Positions 51,129 to 58,805 of a stretch of 64,000 bases of DNA are shown here, in pieces (position 1 is the first letter of the stretch; each line of letters starts with the position of its first letter). The notes beneath the pieces are model-generated. The model saw only the letters and a program-made list of their open reading frames with translations. It had not been told where the DNA came from and ran no database searches. The DNA comes from Portibacter marinus (GTDB taxonomy: Bacteria > Bacteroidota > Bacteroidia > Chitinophagales > Saprospiraceae): assembly GCF_021533195.1 (NCBI RefSeq), contig NZ_JAJNKB010000003.1, positions 645,001 through 709,000 on the forward strand, written 5' to 3'. Both the position numbers and the translations under genes were made by a program.

Positions 51129-52148
51129 ATGGCTAAAAAGCCTAAAGTAAGTATCATCATGCCAGTTTATAATGAGGAAAAATTTCTGGACACCTGTATT
51201 TCTTCTATTGTTGAACAAAGTTTGGAGGATTGGGAACTGATATGTGTGGATGATTTTTCGACCGATGAGAGTTGGAATATTCTAGGTCAATGGAGTGATC
51301 AGGATGATCGCATCAGTATTTACAGGAACGAAGAGAAGGGGATCATTCCGGCTTTGAGGAAAGCTTTTTCTTATGTCAATGGCTTAATGATTACTCGTAT
51401 GGATGCAGATGACATCATGCCTGTTAATAAATTAGCTGTGATGCAGGATGAGCTAAGTCGAAGAGAAACTGGCCATCTTGTATCGGGTAAGGTCAAGTAC
51501 TTTTCTGAAGATAGATTAGGTGTGGGTTTTCGTCAATATGAAAAATGGATCAATGAACAAGATTATTACGGCTCCATTTATAAAGAATGTACACTTCCTT
51601 CAGCGTGTTGGATGGCCTATTGGTCAGATTTGATAAAGGTCAATGCCTTTCAAAAATCGGAATATCCGGAAGACTACGATTTACTTTTCAGATTTTATAA
51701 ACATGAATTTAAAATATGTAGCATTGATCAAGTCCTTCATTTTTGGAGAGATCATCCTGACAGAGCTTCGAGAATTGATCCGAATTATAGTGATCAGAAT
51801 TTCTTTCACTTAAAAGTGAAGTATTTTATAGAGTTAGATTGGGACCCTGAAAAGCAACTTATCATCTGGGGGGCGGGTCGAAAAGGCAAAAGCTTGGTAA
51901 AAACGTTTATTCAACAGTTTGCAGTTTCATTAGGAAGACTGCCTCATAAATTTCTGTGGATCACAGAAAATGAGAAAAAAATAGGTAAGAAAATCTACGG
52001 GATCGAACTCAAGCCTGCCGCTGTTCTGAGTCACTTATATGAAAAACAAGTCATCATTGCCATTTCAGACCAAAGTTTTACTGCTCAAAAGGCATTGAAA
52101 TATAAAGAATACGGCCTAGCATCGAATGAAATCTATGAGTTTTGTTAG
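51129..52148 (+). CDS. Family 2 glycosyltransferase with a C-terminal Rossmann-like domain
   Basis: The protein has 339 residues from the ATG at 51129. The GT-A domain (residues 1-225) begins VSIIMPVYNEEKFLDTCISSI and has VDDFSTDES and the DxD-type RMDADDIMP, with PEDYDLLFRF as the acceptor/catalytic motif. The last 100 residues begin QLIIWGAGRKGKSLVK, a nucleotide-binding glycine loop, and read like a small Rossmann-type domain. This C-terminal addition is not typical of plain GT2 enzymes. It may transfer a sugar to a cell-surface glycan. The gene is followed 21 bp later by the converging DUF2851 gene. Confidence 0.85.
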   Translation: MAKKPKVSIIMPVYNEEKFLDTCISSIVEQSLEDWELICVDDFSTDESWNILGQWSDQDDRISIYRNEEKGIIPALRKAFSYVNGLMITRMDADDIMPVNKLAVMQDELSRRETGHLVSGKVKYFSEDRLGVGFRQYEKWINEQDYYGSIYKECTLPSACWMAYWSDLIKVNAFQKSEYPEDYDLLFRFYKHEFKICSIDQVLHFWRDHPDRASRIDPNYSDQNFFHLKVKYFIELDWDPEKQLIIWGAGRKGKSLVKTFIQQFAVSLGRLPHKFLWITENEKKIGKKIYGIELKPAAVLSHLYEKQVIIAISDQSFTAQKALKYKEYGLASNEIYEFC

Positions 52149-52169
52149 CTATAACTCCTTACTATTCGA

Positions 52170-53477
52170 TCAATACATCAACCCATATACCGGAAAATCC
52201 TCTTTCAAGACCTGATGACCGATGGCGCATTGAAGGCATCGATTCTTGTCACAAAATTCTCTTTTCAAATGTATGAGCGCCTGCGAATCTGCCGCATTAC
52301 CTACTTTAAATTTTAATTTCTTCCATTTCGAAATAATCTTATTTTTCTCCGGCGGAATATCTTGCATTAAGCGGATTGCTTTATCTACAAAATGTGGCTC
52401 TTGTCTTAATTTACCATAAACGAAAATGAGGGGTAAAATCGAATTGATCAACAACACATCTCTGAACGAATCTCCAATATTCTTCTCTTTTACCTCGACC
52501 TGTTTATCAAAAACATAGTGATCATACCAATATCCATGAATTTTAATTTCAAAAATCTCTGACAGCTCCCTTAAATCATTGACCTCCAACAACCTGCTGA
52601 AAAGCGATTGATTCTTAGTAATTAGGGCAGCAAATTGGGCCAATCGGATCGTAGGAAAGTTTGTTGGCCTCAGCCTGAAAAACTTCCATACTTTCGATTC
52701 TATCGGTTGAAGTTCATATTTGTGCTTTAGAAATTGATACGTTTTCTTAAGTGTAGTTGGGTATTCATCATGAAATTCTGCATTCAAAAATCCAGCCTGA
52801 CCAAATAATAGCGCTTCTATTAGTTCAGAATTATGTCTGCTTTTATAAATGGTGAAAAGATTGATGCTTCGACATAAGGTTTCGAAGGCATCGGTATTTA
52901 CCCGGGAACCGAAATACCTACCCATCGTCACAAATAGCGTATATTCCCAATTATAATTGCTTTGCTCCAGCAACTCATAAATACGTTTGCTCTTTTCCTC
53001 TAACCTGGCAACGAAGAGTCTCTCCAACCATAATTTTTTCTGAATTTCTCCAACTTCTGTCACCAGATTTTCGCAAGGAACCCACTGTTTGTTGGCAGTC
53101 AGGTAGTGATAACGATCGAATATTTGCTCATCGATCAGACCTTTCAGAGAAAGGCACGGTATTAATGAACCATCTTCACGAGAAATATCTACGTCATCCT
53201 CATAGACAACATGTAAGATTATATTATCGTAGGCAGGATCACTCTGATGATTGTGTTTTAACCAATCCGAAGCATTGATGTGAATTTCAATATTCCCATT
53301 CCAGATGGTTTCACCAATTTGAATCTTTCCAGCACTAAAATCCGGACCTGCGTCAAAATTGTGAAATCCAGGATGAAGAATTTGAATGGCCTCACCACGA
53401 TTAGTGATTAATTTTCGAAAGTCAAAATACTGCAGCTTCCACACGTAATGAAGAAGGTCTTCCTGAAAAGAGATCAT
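52170..53477 (-). CDS. DUF2851 family protein
   Basis: A 435-residue cytoplasmic protein, almost specific to Bacteroidota. The N-terminus ISFQEDLLHYVWKLQYFD and the section GAQIQ-like IQILHPGFHNFDAGPDFSAGKIQIGETIWNGNIEIHINASDW carry the conserved D/E...H...E pattern of the family. The C-terminus has CDKNRCLQCAIGHQVLK, a cysteine cluster that could bind metal. No function is established for the family as far as I know. A nuclease-like role has been guessed from the N-terminal pattern (inference, weak). The gene converges with the glycosyltransferase gene. Confidence 0.85.
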   Translation of the reverse strand: MISFQEDLLHYVWKLQYFDFRKLITNRGEAIQILHPGFHNFDAGPDFSAGKIQIGETIWNGNIEIHINASDWLKHNHQSDPAYDNIILHVVYEDDVDISREDGSLIPCLSLKGLIDEQIFDRYHYLTANKQWVPCENLVTEVGEIQKKLWLERLFVARLEEKSKRIYELLEQSNYNWEYTLFVTMGRYFGSRVNTDAFETLCRSINLFTIYKSRHNSELIEALLFGQAGFLNAEFHDEYPTTLKKTYQFLKHKYELQPIESKVWKFFRLRPTNFPTIRLAQFAALITKNQSLFSRLLEVNDLRELSEIFEIKIHGYWYDHYVFDKQVEVKEKNIGDSFRDVLLINSILPLIFVYGKLRQEPHFVDKAIRLMQDIPPEKNKIISKWKKLKFKVGNAADSQALIHLKREFCDKNRCLQCAIGHQVLKEDFPVYGLMY

Positions 53478-53612
53478 AGCTATAAATTTTATGTTTATAA
53501 CTATTAGTGTAAGGATTCCTAAAAGCGCGGAGAAAAAAGGATTATTTTTTTGAAATTTTTTTTAACGATGGAAATGGTCGAGGTAATAGTACGAACAATA
53601 TGTGATTATCTC

Positions 53613-53624
53613 GGGCCGAAGCCC
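53613..53624 (-). other. UUCG-type hairpin between the RNase G and DUF2851 genes
   Basis: On the minus strand GGGC-TTCG-GCCC forms a short stem with a UUCG tetraloop, 79-90 bp after the RNase G stop. No U-tract follows, so it looks like a stability or processing hairpin rather than a terminator. The rest of the 225-bp spacer 53478-53702 holds no gene I can support. Confidence 0.4.
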
Positions 53625-53702
53625 AATGTCCTATTAATTAAGGTTCTAATCCTAATTGTATATGCTCGGACTAAAATCCCTGCTCCTGTGAATCCCCAGG
53701 TC

Positions 53703-55280
53703 TTAATCCAACCTTATTTCGTCGTTGTGCTTATCATAAAAAACATACTCATTCAACCCAAATTCAAACTCACTGATCAACTTGATCCACTTATTGTACT
53801 TGAAGTACCACTTCCGTTGTGGGCTCTTTATCCCTTTTTTAAGATAGGCATATACAAATGGGTGCACATGTAGTGTGATCTTACCCGATGGTCTGGATGT
53901 CATGATAAACTCTAAGTCCCTTTCAATATCATCGGTAATCAGTACTGTTGAGTTTACTTTTCCAGTTCCCTGGCAGGTTGGGCATAGCTCAGAAGTATCG
54001 ATATTTACCTCCGGGCGAGTTCTTTGTCTGGTAATTTGCATTAATCCAAACTTACTCAACGGTAATATCGTGTGCTGTGCCCGATCATTGGCCATAAAGT
54101 CTTTCATGGCCTTATACAACTTGACTTTATGATCCTGCTTTCGCATATCTATAAAGTCAATCAGGATAATTCCACCAATATCACGCAATCTCAATTGTCT
54201 GGCAATCTCCTTTGCAGACTCCAGATTAACCTGTAAAGCCGCTGTCTCCTGATCCTTTCTATTCATTTTAGGGCCACTATTGACATCGATCACGTGCATG
54301 GCCTCCGTGTGCTCTATCACCAAGTAAGCGCCGCTACTCATGGTAGAGGTCTTGCCAAATGAAGCCTTAATTTGGCGCGAAACTCCGAAAGTATCATATA
54401 TCGGCTTTTTAGAGCGATATAATGAAAGGATCTTCGCATGTTTTGGAGCCGTAGTTTCAAGGAAAGTCTTCAAATGTTCGTAGGTCTCCGTATCATTGAC
54501 CACCACCTTGCTAAATGAATCATTTAAGATATCCCGAAGTATACTACTGGATTTGTCTAATTCACTGACCAGTTTAGAAGTCACTTTCGCATTGACAAGC
54601 GAATGGTACATTTGTTTCCACGTATCCATCAGCCCACTGATCTCCTCATGCAGATCTGCTACCTTCTTTCCTTCCGCAGCTGTTCTAATGATTATTCCAA
54701 AATTCTTGGGCTTGATGCTTTCTACCAATGCGTGCAGCCTCTTTCGCTCCTCAGGATTACTGATTTTCTTAGAAACCGATATATTGTTATAAAATGGGGT
54801 CAAGACCATAAATCTGCCTGGAATGGTAATTTCACAGGTCAACCGTGGCCCCTTAGTCGAAATAGGTTCCTTAAGTACCTGAACGAGCACCAAATCTCTT
54901 TTTTTCAGAACATGGTCTATCTTTCCACCTTTCTGAATATCCTTCTCTTTTTGAAAATTATCCAAAAGATGGGTGTTACGCTTTTTAGCACGACTGTCTC
55001 TTACAAACTTGTTCAAGGACTTCAACTGAGGACCCAGGTCCGTGTAGTGAAGGAAGGCATCTTTACGATGTCCTATGTCAACAAATGCAGCATTTAAACC
55101 CGGCATCGTCTTTTTGATCGACCCAAGAAAAATATCACCTACGGTGAAATTACTATCTGCTTTTTGTTTATGAAGCTCTACCAGTTTCCCTTCTTCAAGT
55201 AGGGCTATGTCCACTTTCGCTGGACTTACATCAATAATTAAATCTTTCTGCACAATACAGTTTTTAGGTGCACCAAACAT
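53703..55280 (-). CDS. rng: Ribonuclease E/G family endoribonuclease
   Basis: A 525-residue enzyme of RNase G length. The S1 domain (about 38-130: GDIFLGSIKKTMPGLNAAFVDIGHRKDAFLH) carries an insert of basic residues. The catalytic DNase I-like part has GGIILIDFIDM and HVIDVNSGP (Mg-binding aspartates). The zinc-link motif CPTCQGTGKV pairs subunits. It trims rRNA and turns over mRNA, cutting in AU-rich single strands. The C-terminal long scaffold of RNase E is absent. It is downstream of the basic 31-residue gene, with a hairpin between. Confidence 0.93.
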   Translation of the reverse strand: MFGAPKNCIVQKDLIIDVSPAKVDIALLEEGKLVELHKQKADSNFTVGDIFLGSIKKTMPGLNAAFVDIGHRKDAFLHYTDLGPQLKSLNKFVRDSRAKKRNTHLLDNFQKEKDIQKGGKIDHVLKKRDLVLVQVLKEPISTKGPRLTCEITIPGRFMVLTPFYNNISVSKKISNPEERKRLHALVESIKPKNFGIIIRTAAEGKKVADLHEEISGLMDTWKQMYHSLVNAKVTSKLVSELDKSSSILRDILNDSFSKVVVNDTETYEHLKTFLETTAPKHAKILSLYRSKKPIYDTFGVSRQIKASFGKTSTMSSGAYLVIEHTEAMHVIDVNSGPKMNRKDQETAALQVNLESAKEIARQLRLRDIGGIILIDFIDMRKQDHKVKLYKAMKDFMANDRAQHTILPLSKFGLMQITRQRTRPEVNIDTSELCPTCQGTGKVNSTVLITDDIERDLEFIMTSRPSGKITLHVHPFVYAYLKKGIKSPQRKWYFKYNKWIKLISEFEFGLNEYVFYDKHNDEIRLD

Positions 55281-55360
55281 TGGTACACGATATGAATGTC
55301 TAAAACCCGTGGGGCGTGTTTTTACAGAAAGATAGTTGGAATAGACGTGAAATGTAAGAA

Positions 55361-55386
55361 GGTCAGTGGAACTGAATCCACTGACC
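55361..55386 (-). terminator. Hairpin between the 31-residue gene and rng
   Basis: A perfect 10-bp stem, GGTCAGTGGA / TCCACTGACC (55361-55370 and 55377-55386), with a 6-nt loop. It comes 9 bp after the small gene's stop. The following minus-strand sequence (TTCTTACATTTC) is only moderately T-rich, so partial termination or an RNase-processing site is as likely as full termination. Confidence 0.6.
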
Positions 55387-55394
55387 GAATAATT

Positions 55395-55490
55395 TTATTT
55401 ATTCTTTTTCTTGTGTCTGTTTTTACGCAATCTCTTTTTTCTCTTGTGAGTTGCGATCTTATGTCGTTTTCTCTTTTTACCGCAAGGCAT
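55395..55490 (-). CDS. 31-residue basic protein (AURKAIP1/COX24-domain type)
   Basis: An ORF from ATG 55490 to TAA 55395 encodes MPCGKKRKRHKIATHKRKKR followed by LRKNRHKKKNK. More than half of the residues are K, R or H. It matches from memory the tiny AURKAIP1/COX24-domain proteins that stand between HU/TPR genes and RNase G in Bacteroidota; the mitochondrial relative mS38 is a ribosomal protein, so a ribosome-bound role is likely. It is too basic and short for other known families. The gene is followed by a perfect hairpin before rng. Confidence 0.75.
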   Translation of the reverse strand: MPCGKKRKRHKIATHKRKKRLRKNRHKKKNK

Positions 55491-55511
55491 AATTTATGTT
55501 TTTAATATATT

Positions 55512-56291
55512 TTATAATTCGCATCGTCTGCTGAATTCTTCAGCTTTCAGATTATTTCCTATTCCATTGTAAGCATCGACTGCAAGACAAATGATCCTTT
55601 GATTTTCGGGATCTAAACTTAAAGCCTTATTGATTCGCTCGATGGCTTTATCAAATTGTCCGGTTTGTATTCCTAACCTCGCAAGCTGATAAAGAACTGA
55701 AACATTCTCAGGATTCTGCTTATTTAAATCCAAAAGCATCATAATTCCTTTCATCGGATTTTCTGCAACTGGATGTTCAGCAAAAGTAACAGCGAGATTG
55801 ATTTTATGGTTCACATTAGCCGGATTAATTGAAATGGCATTTTCCAAAGCTTTCCTCGCCCGCTCCACACAAAACGATTTAACCTTCTCATTATCAGCCC
55901 TTTTTATCCCTGTAGCATAGGTAGTTCCTGCAATAGACCAGCTCAGTTCGTCCTCCTTAATCTTTGCGATTTCCTCCGCATAGTAACCAGCTATTCCATA
56001 ATAACCGTTTTGATACCATGATGAAGAAAGATTTTCAAGTACTTCTATCCTGCTACTATCCGTCTCAGCCATCTCTAATCTCATATTGATGGCATCAATA
56101 ACTCCCATCTCATCAGCACGCATCTCTTCTCTAGCTGTGGTCAGCAAATTCTGAATATTCGTAGTTTCAATAAAACTTGCCCGAGACTTTTCCGCAAGCA
56201 ATATATCGTGGGGCTTAGTGTCAAACCCAAAATATAAAACTAAGAACAAAATCGTAAACACTCCGATAGTAAGGTAGTGGCTTTTGCCCAT
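55512..56291 (-). CDS. Membrane-anchored TPR protein
   Basis: A 259-residue protein with one N-terminal hydrophobic helix (HYLTIGVFTILFLVLYFGF, about 5-23). The soluble part is helical with TPR units: a poorly conserved pair at about 90-160 and clear ones near 195-258 (VLYQLARLGIQTGQFDKAIERINKALSLDPE). It probably faces the periplasm and acts as a scaffold; no catalytic motif is seen. It lies between the HU-like gene (14 bp before) and the 31-residue gene, a neighbourhood I recall as conserved in the phylum. Confidence 0.75.
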   Translation of the reverse strand: MGKSHYLTIGVFTILFLVLYFGFDTKPHDILLAEKSRASFIETTNIQNLLTTAREEMRADEMGVIDAINMRLEMAETDSSRIEVLENLSSSWYQNGYYGIAGYYAEEIAKIKEDELSWSIAGTTYATGIKRADNEKVKSFCVERARKALENAISINPANVNHKINLAVTFAEHPVAENPMKGIMMLLDLNKQNPENVSVLYQLARLGIQTGQFDKAIERINKALSLDPENQRIICLAVDAYNGIGNNLKAEEFSRRCEL

Positions 56292-56305
56292 AGTTAACTT
56301 TTATT

Positions 56306-56611
56306 TTAATTAGATTCCTTTGGCAGAGAAGTCACGTTTGATTTAACGTGCTCTACAAATGCTTTTGATGGTTTAAACGAAGGAATGTAATGTTCAGGTA
56401 TCTCTATAGCCTTTTGCTTTTTAATATGTCTACCTATTTTTTTTGCTCTCTTCTTAATCTTAAAAGAACCAAATCCTCTTATGAACACGTCTTCACCACT
56501 TCCCAATGATGCTTTTACTTCTTTAAAAAACATTTCCAAAGTAACCAAGACATCAACTTTAGGCACTCCTGTTTTTTCTGAAATCGACGATACTAAATCG
56601 GCTTTCCTCAT
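56306..56611 (-). CDS. HU/IHF-family DNA-binding protein
   Basis: A 101-residue protein. The N-terminus MRKADLVSSISEKTGVPKVDV is the HU dimer helix pair, and IRGFGSFKIKKRAKKIGRHIKKQKAIEI is a basic variant of the family arm. The tip motif GRNPxTG of canonical HU is replaced by GRHIKKQKAI, so the DNA-intercalating proline is not in its usual place. The short C-terminal tail is polar. It is 14 bp upstream of the TPR gene. The 290-bp region upstream (56612-56901), between this gene and the divergent yicC, shows only near-matches to promoter elements. Confidence 0.88.
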   Translation of the reverse strand: MRKADLVSSISEKTGVPKVDVLVTLEMFFKEVKASLGSGEDVFIRGFGSFKIKKRAKKIGRHIKKQKAIEIPEHYIPSFKPSKAFVEHVKSNVTSLPKESN

Positions 56612-56901
56612 TATTAATATTTGGTTTATAAATAGTTACGTAAAATGAAACCCTTTTTTCTAAGGGCATGCAAATTTCGTAAAATAATTGATTTATGAAA
56701 AAAATTGATGTTGTTTTTAAAAGATTTGTTGCAAAGTTGCCCTCTTTTGTCGTTTTATAACCCACTACGAATGAACGATTTAAGCAGAACTGCCTGAGTT
56801 TAGATCATTTATACATTGACATAATTCTAATTAAATAGCATAATCATCATATAAATTATAGTATCTACATCCAATAATTATCTTTACACAAAATTCGCGA
56901 T

Positions 56902-57777
56902 ATGGTATTATCAATGACTGGTTATGGAAGAGCTCAAGGACAATATAAGGACAGAACCATTACTGTAGAGCTAAAGTCACTTAACGGAAAAAGTACTGAT
57001 ATCAGATGTAAACTGCCACTGAGTTATCGCGAAAAGGAATTAGAGTTGAGAAAGTTAATTACAGATAGGGCGCTTAGAGGCAAATTCGACTTTTCTATTT
57101 CCACCGACGATAATGGTATAGAGGAAGATGCGGGTATCAATAAAAATCTTTTTATCAGTTACTACAATCAGATCAAGCAGATAGAAGAGGAAACCGGCAT
57201 GCCTACTCCCGATTATGCTCAGGCCATATTAAGAATTCCGAATGTAGTGCAGGCTGAAGGGAGTGAACTTAAAGATGCTGAGTACGAGGTAATCAAAACC
57301 CTCACCTTGCAGGCAGTGGATAACTTGACAAAGTTCAGAAAAATCGAAGGAAAAGCTACCGAGGAGGACTTGCGAGAAAGAATTGCAGAAATAGAAAAGT
57401 CATTGGCACAAATTGAAGCTTACGAAAAACCTCGATTGAATAAGCTGAAGGACAGGCTGAAACAAAATGTTCAGGAGTATTCTCAAAACACCAATCTGGA
57501 TCAGAATAGAATGGAGCAAGAGATCCTATATTATATGGAGAAGATGGATATCAATGAAGAAAAATCCAGATTGGCTCAACACTGCGTTTTCTTTATTGAA
57601 GAATTAGATAAGAAATCCGACCTTAAGGGACGCACACTTAATTTTATTGCACAGGAAATCGGAAGGGAGATCAATACTATGGGCGCAAAAGCCCAATTTT
57701 CGGAGATTCAAAAATTGGTTGTCAATATGAAGAATGAGTTAGAAAAAATAAAAGAACAACTGGCCAATATTGTTTAG
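56902..57777 (+). CDS. yicC: YicC family endoribonuclease-like protein
   Basis: A 291-residue cytoplasmic protein. It starts VLSMTGYGRAQGQY, and the YicC-like domain contains VELKSLNGKSTDIRCKLP. The C-terminal DUF1732 domain has NRMEQEILYYMEKMDINEEKSRLAQH and FIAQEIGREINTMGAKAQ, both strongly conserved. YicC proteins have been reported to act as endoribonucleases. It is followed 3 bp later by gmk, a widespread pairing. Promoter signals upstream are weak: TATCTTTA at 56879-56886 only. Confidence 0.93.
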   Translation: MVLSMTGYGRAQGQYKDRTITVELKSLNGKSTDIRCKLPLSYREKELELRKLITDRALRGKFDFSISTDDNGIEEDAGINKNLFISYYNQIKQIEEETGMPTPDYAQAILRIPNVVQAEGSELKDAEYEVIKTLTLQAVDNLTKFRKIEGKATEEDLRERIAEIEKSLAQIEAYEKPRLNKLKDRLKQNVQEYSQNTNLDQNRMEQEILYYMEKMDINEEKSRLAQHCVFFIEELDKKSDLKGRTLNFIAQEIGREINTMGAKAQFSEIQKLVVNMKNELEKIKEQLANIV

Positions 57778-57780
57778 ATT

Positions 57781-58362
57781 ATGAGTTTCAAAGGAAAAAT
57801 GTTGGTTTTCACCGCTCCATCAGGTGCTGGGAAGACCACTATTGTTAGACATTTGCTTTCTGAATATGAGGCTTTGGATTTCTCAATCTCAGCTACCACC
57901 AGAGCTAGAAGAGATTACGAAAGGCATGGTCGTGATTATTACTTCATGAGTCCTGAAGAGTTCAGGTATAGGGCCGAAAATGACGAGTTTTTAGAATGGG
58001 AAGAAGTCTATGAAGATCAATTCTACGGCACACTTAAGTCAGAAGTAGATCGTTTATGGTCTATGGGCAAGCACATCGTTTTTGACATTGATGTAAGGGG
58101 AGCAACCAATATTAAAAGGCTGTACGGTGATGATTGTTTGGCTGTATTTGTTAAGCCTCCGTCTGTAGAAGTATTGATCAAAAGATTAAGAGATCGCAAA
58201 ACAGAAAGCGATGCCAGTTTTGCTAAAAGAGTCAAGAGAGTCAAGCGTGAGATGCAATATGAACATGATTTTGACAAGATTTTAGTGAACGATCTGCTTG
58301 AAGTAACGTTGAAAGAAGCAGAATACTTGGTAGAAGGGTTCTTGAATATAAAAAATGAATAA
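57781..58362 (+). CDS. gmk: Guanylate kinase
   Basis: A 193-residue nucleoside monophosphate kinase converting GMP to GDP with ATP. The P-loop is FTAPSGAGKTT (residues 10-20), the GMP-binding region has SATTRARRDYERHGRDYYF and EWEEVYEDQFYGT, and the lid segment is FVKPPSVEVLIKRLRDRKTE. It is cytoplasmic. Its 3' end overlaps the apaG start by 8 bp, and yicC lies 3 bp before it, so the three genes form one transcript. Confidence 0.95.
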   Translation: MSFKGKMLVFTAPSGAGKTTIVRHLLSEYEALDFSISATTRARRDYERHGRDYYFMSPEEFRYRAENDEFLEWEEVYEDQFYGTLKSEVDRLWSMGKHIVFDIDVRGATNIKRLYGDDCLAVFVKPPSVEVLIKRLRDRKTESDASFAKRVKRVKREMQYEHDFDKILVNDLLEVTLKEAEYLVEGFLNIKNE

Positions 58363-58741
58363 ATCGATCATACCCAATATTAAAATAAGTCCTAAAGCTC
58401 ACTACGAGCACCAACACTCTAATGCCCATCTCAACAAATTTGTCCATTCTTACCACATTGTCATTGAAAATCAAAGCAACGAAATAGTGCAGTTGTTAAG
58501 TAGACACTGGTATATTGTCAATGCACTGGGAGAAGTCAGAGAAGTACAGGGTCTGGGTGTAATAGGTAAGCAACCAGTCATCGGTCCGGGTGAACGCTAT
58601 GAATATGATTCCTGGAGTCCTCTGGACACGCCTTTGGGGAAGATGTACGGGACATTCACCATGCTGAGTCTCTCAGATGAGCAGACTTTTGAAGTGGCGA
58701 TTCCTGAATTCGCTTTAAATGCTGATCATTTGTCCAATTAA
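58355..58741 (+). CDS. apaG: ApaG family protein
   Basis: A 128-residue single-domain protein with a fibronectin-like beta-sandwich (DUF525). The motifs are HSYHIVIENQSNEIVQLLSRHWYIVNALGEVREVQGLGVIGKQPVI and GPGERYEYDSWSPLDTPLGKMYGTF, the core of ApaG. The biochemical role of the family is unsettled (linked to cobalt resistance and Ap4A in enterobacteria). It overlaps gmk by 8 bp at its start. Confidence 0.93.
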   Translation: MNKSIIPNIKISPKAHYEHQHSNAHLNKFVHSYHIVIENQSNEIVQLLSRHWYIVNALGEVREVQGLGVIGKQPVIGPGERYEYDSWSPLDTPLGKMYGTFTMLSLSDEQTFEVAIPEFALNADHLSN

Positions 58742-58805
58742 AATTCTCATACGTAACATATTGAAAAAGACAAACGTTCTTGGAGGGTTATCTTACCTTT
58801 GAGTC

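Noticed and set aside
53550-53873. 107-residue plus-strand frame opposite the end of RNase G
   Set aside because: Its second half is antisense to the RNase G gene and the first half lies in AT-rich spacer; it has no start context and no recognisable domain.
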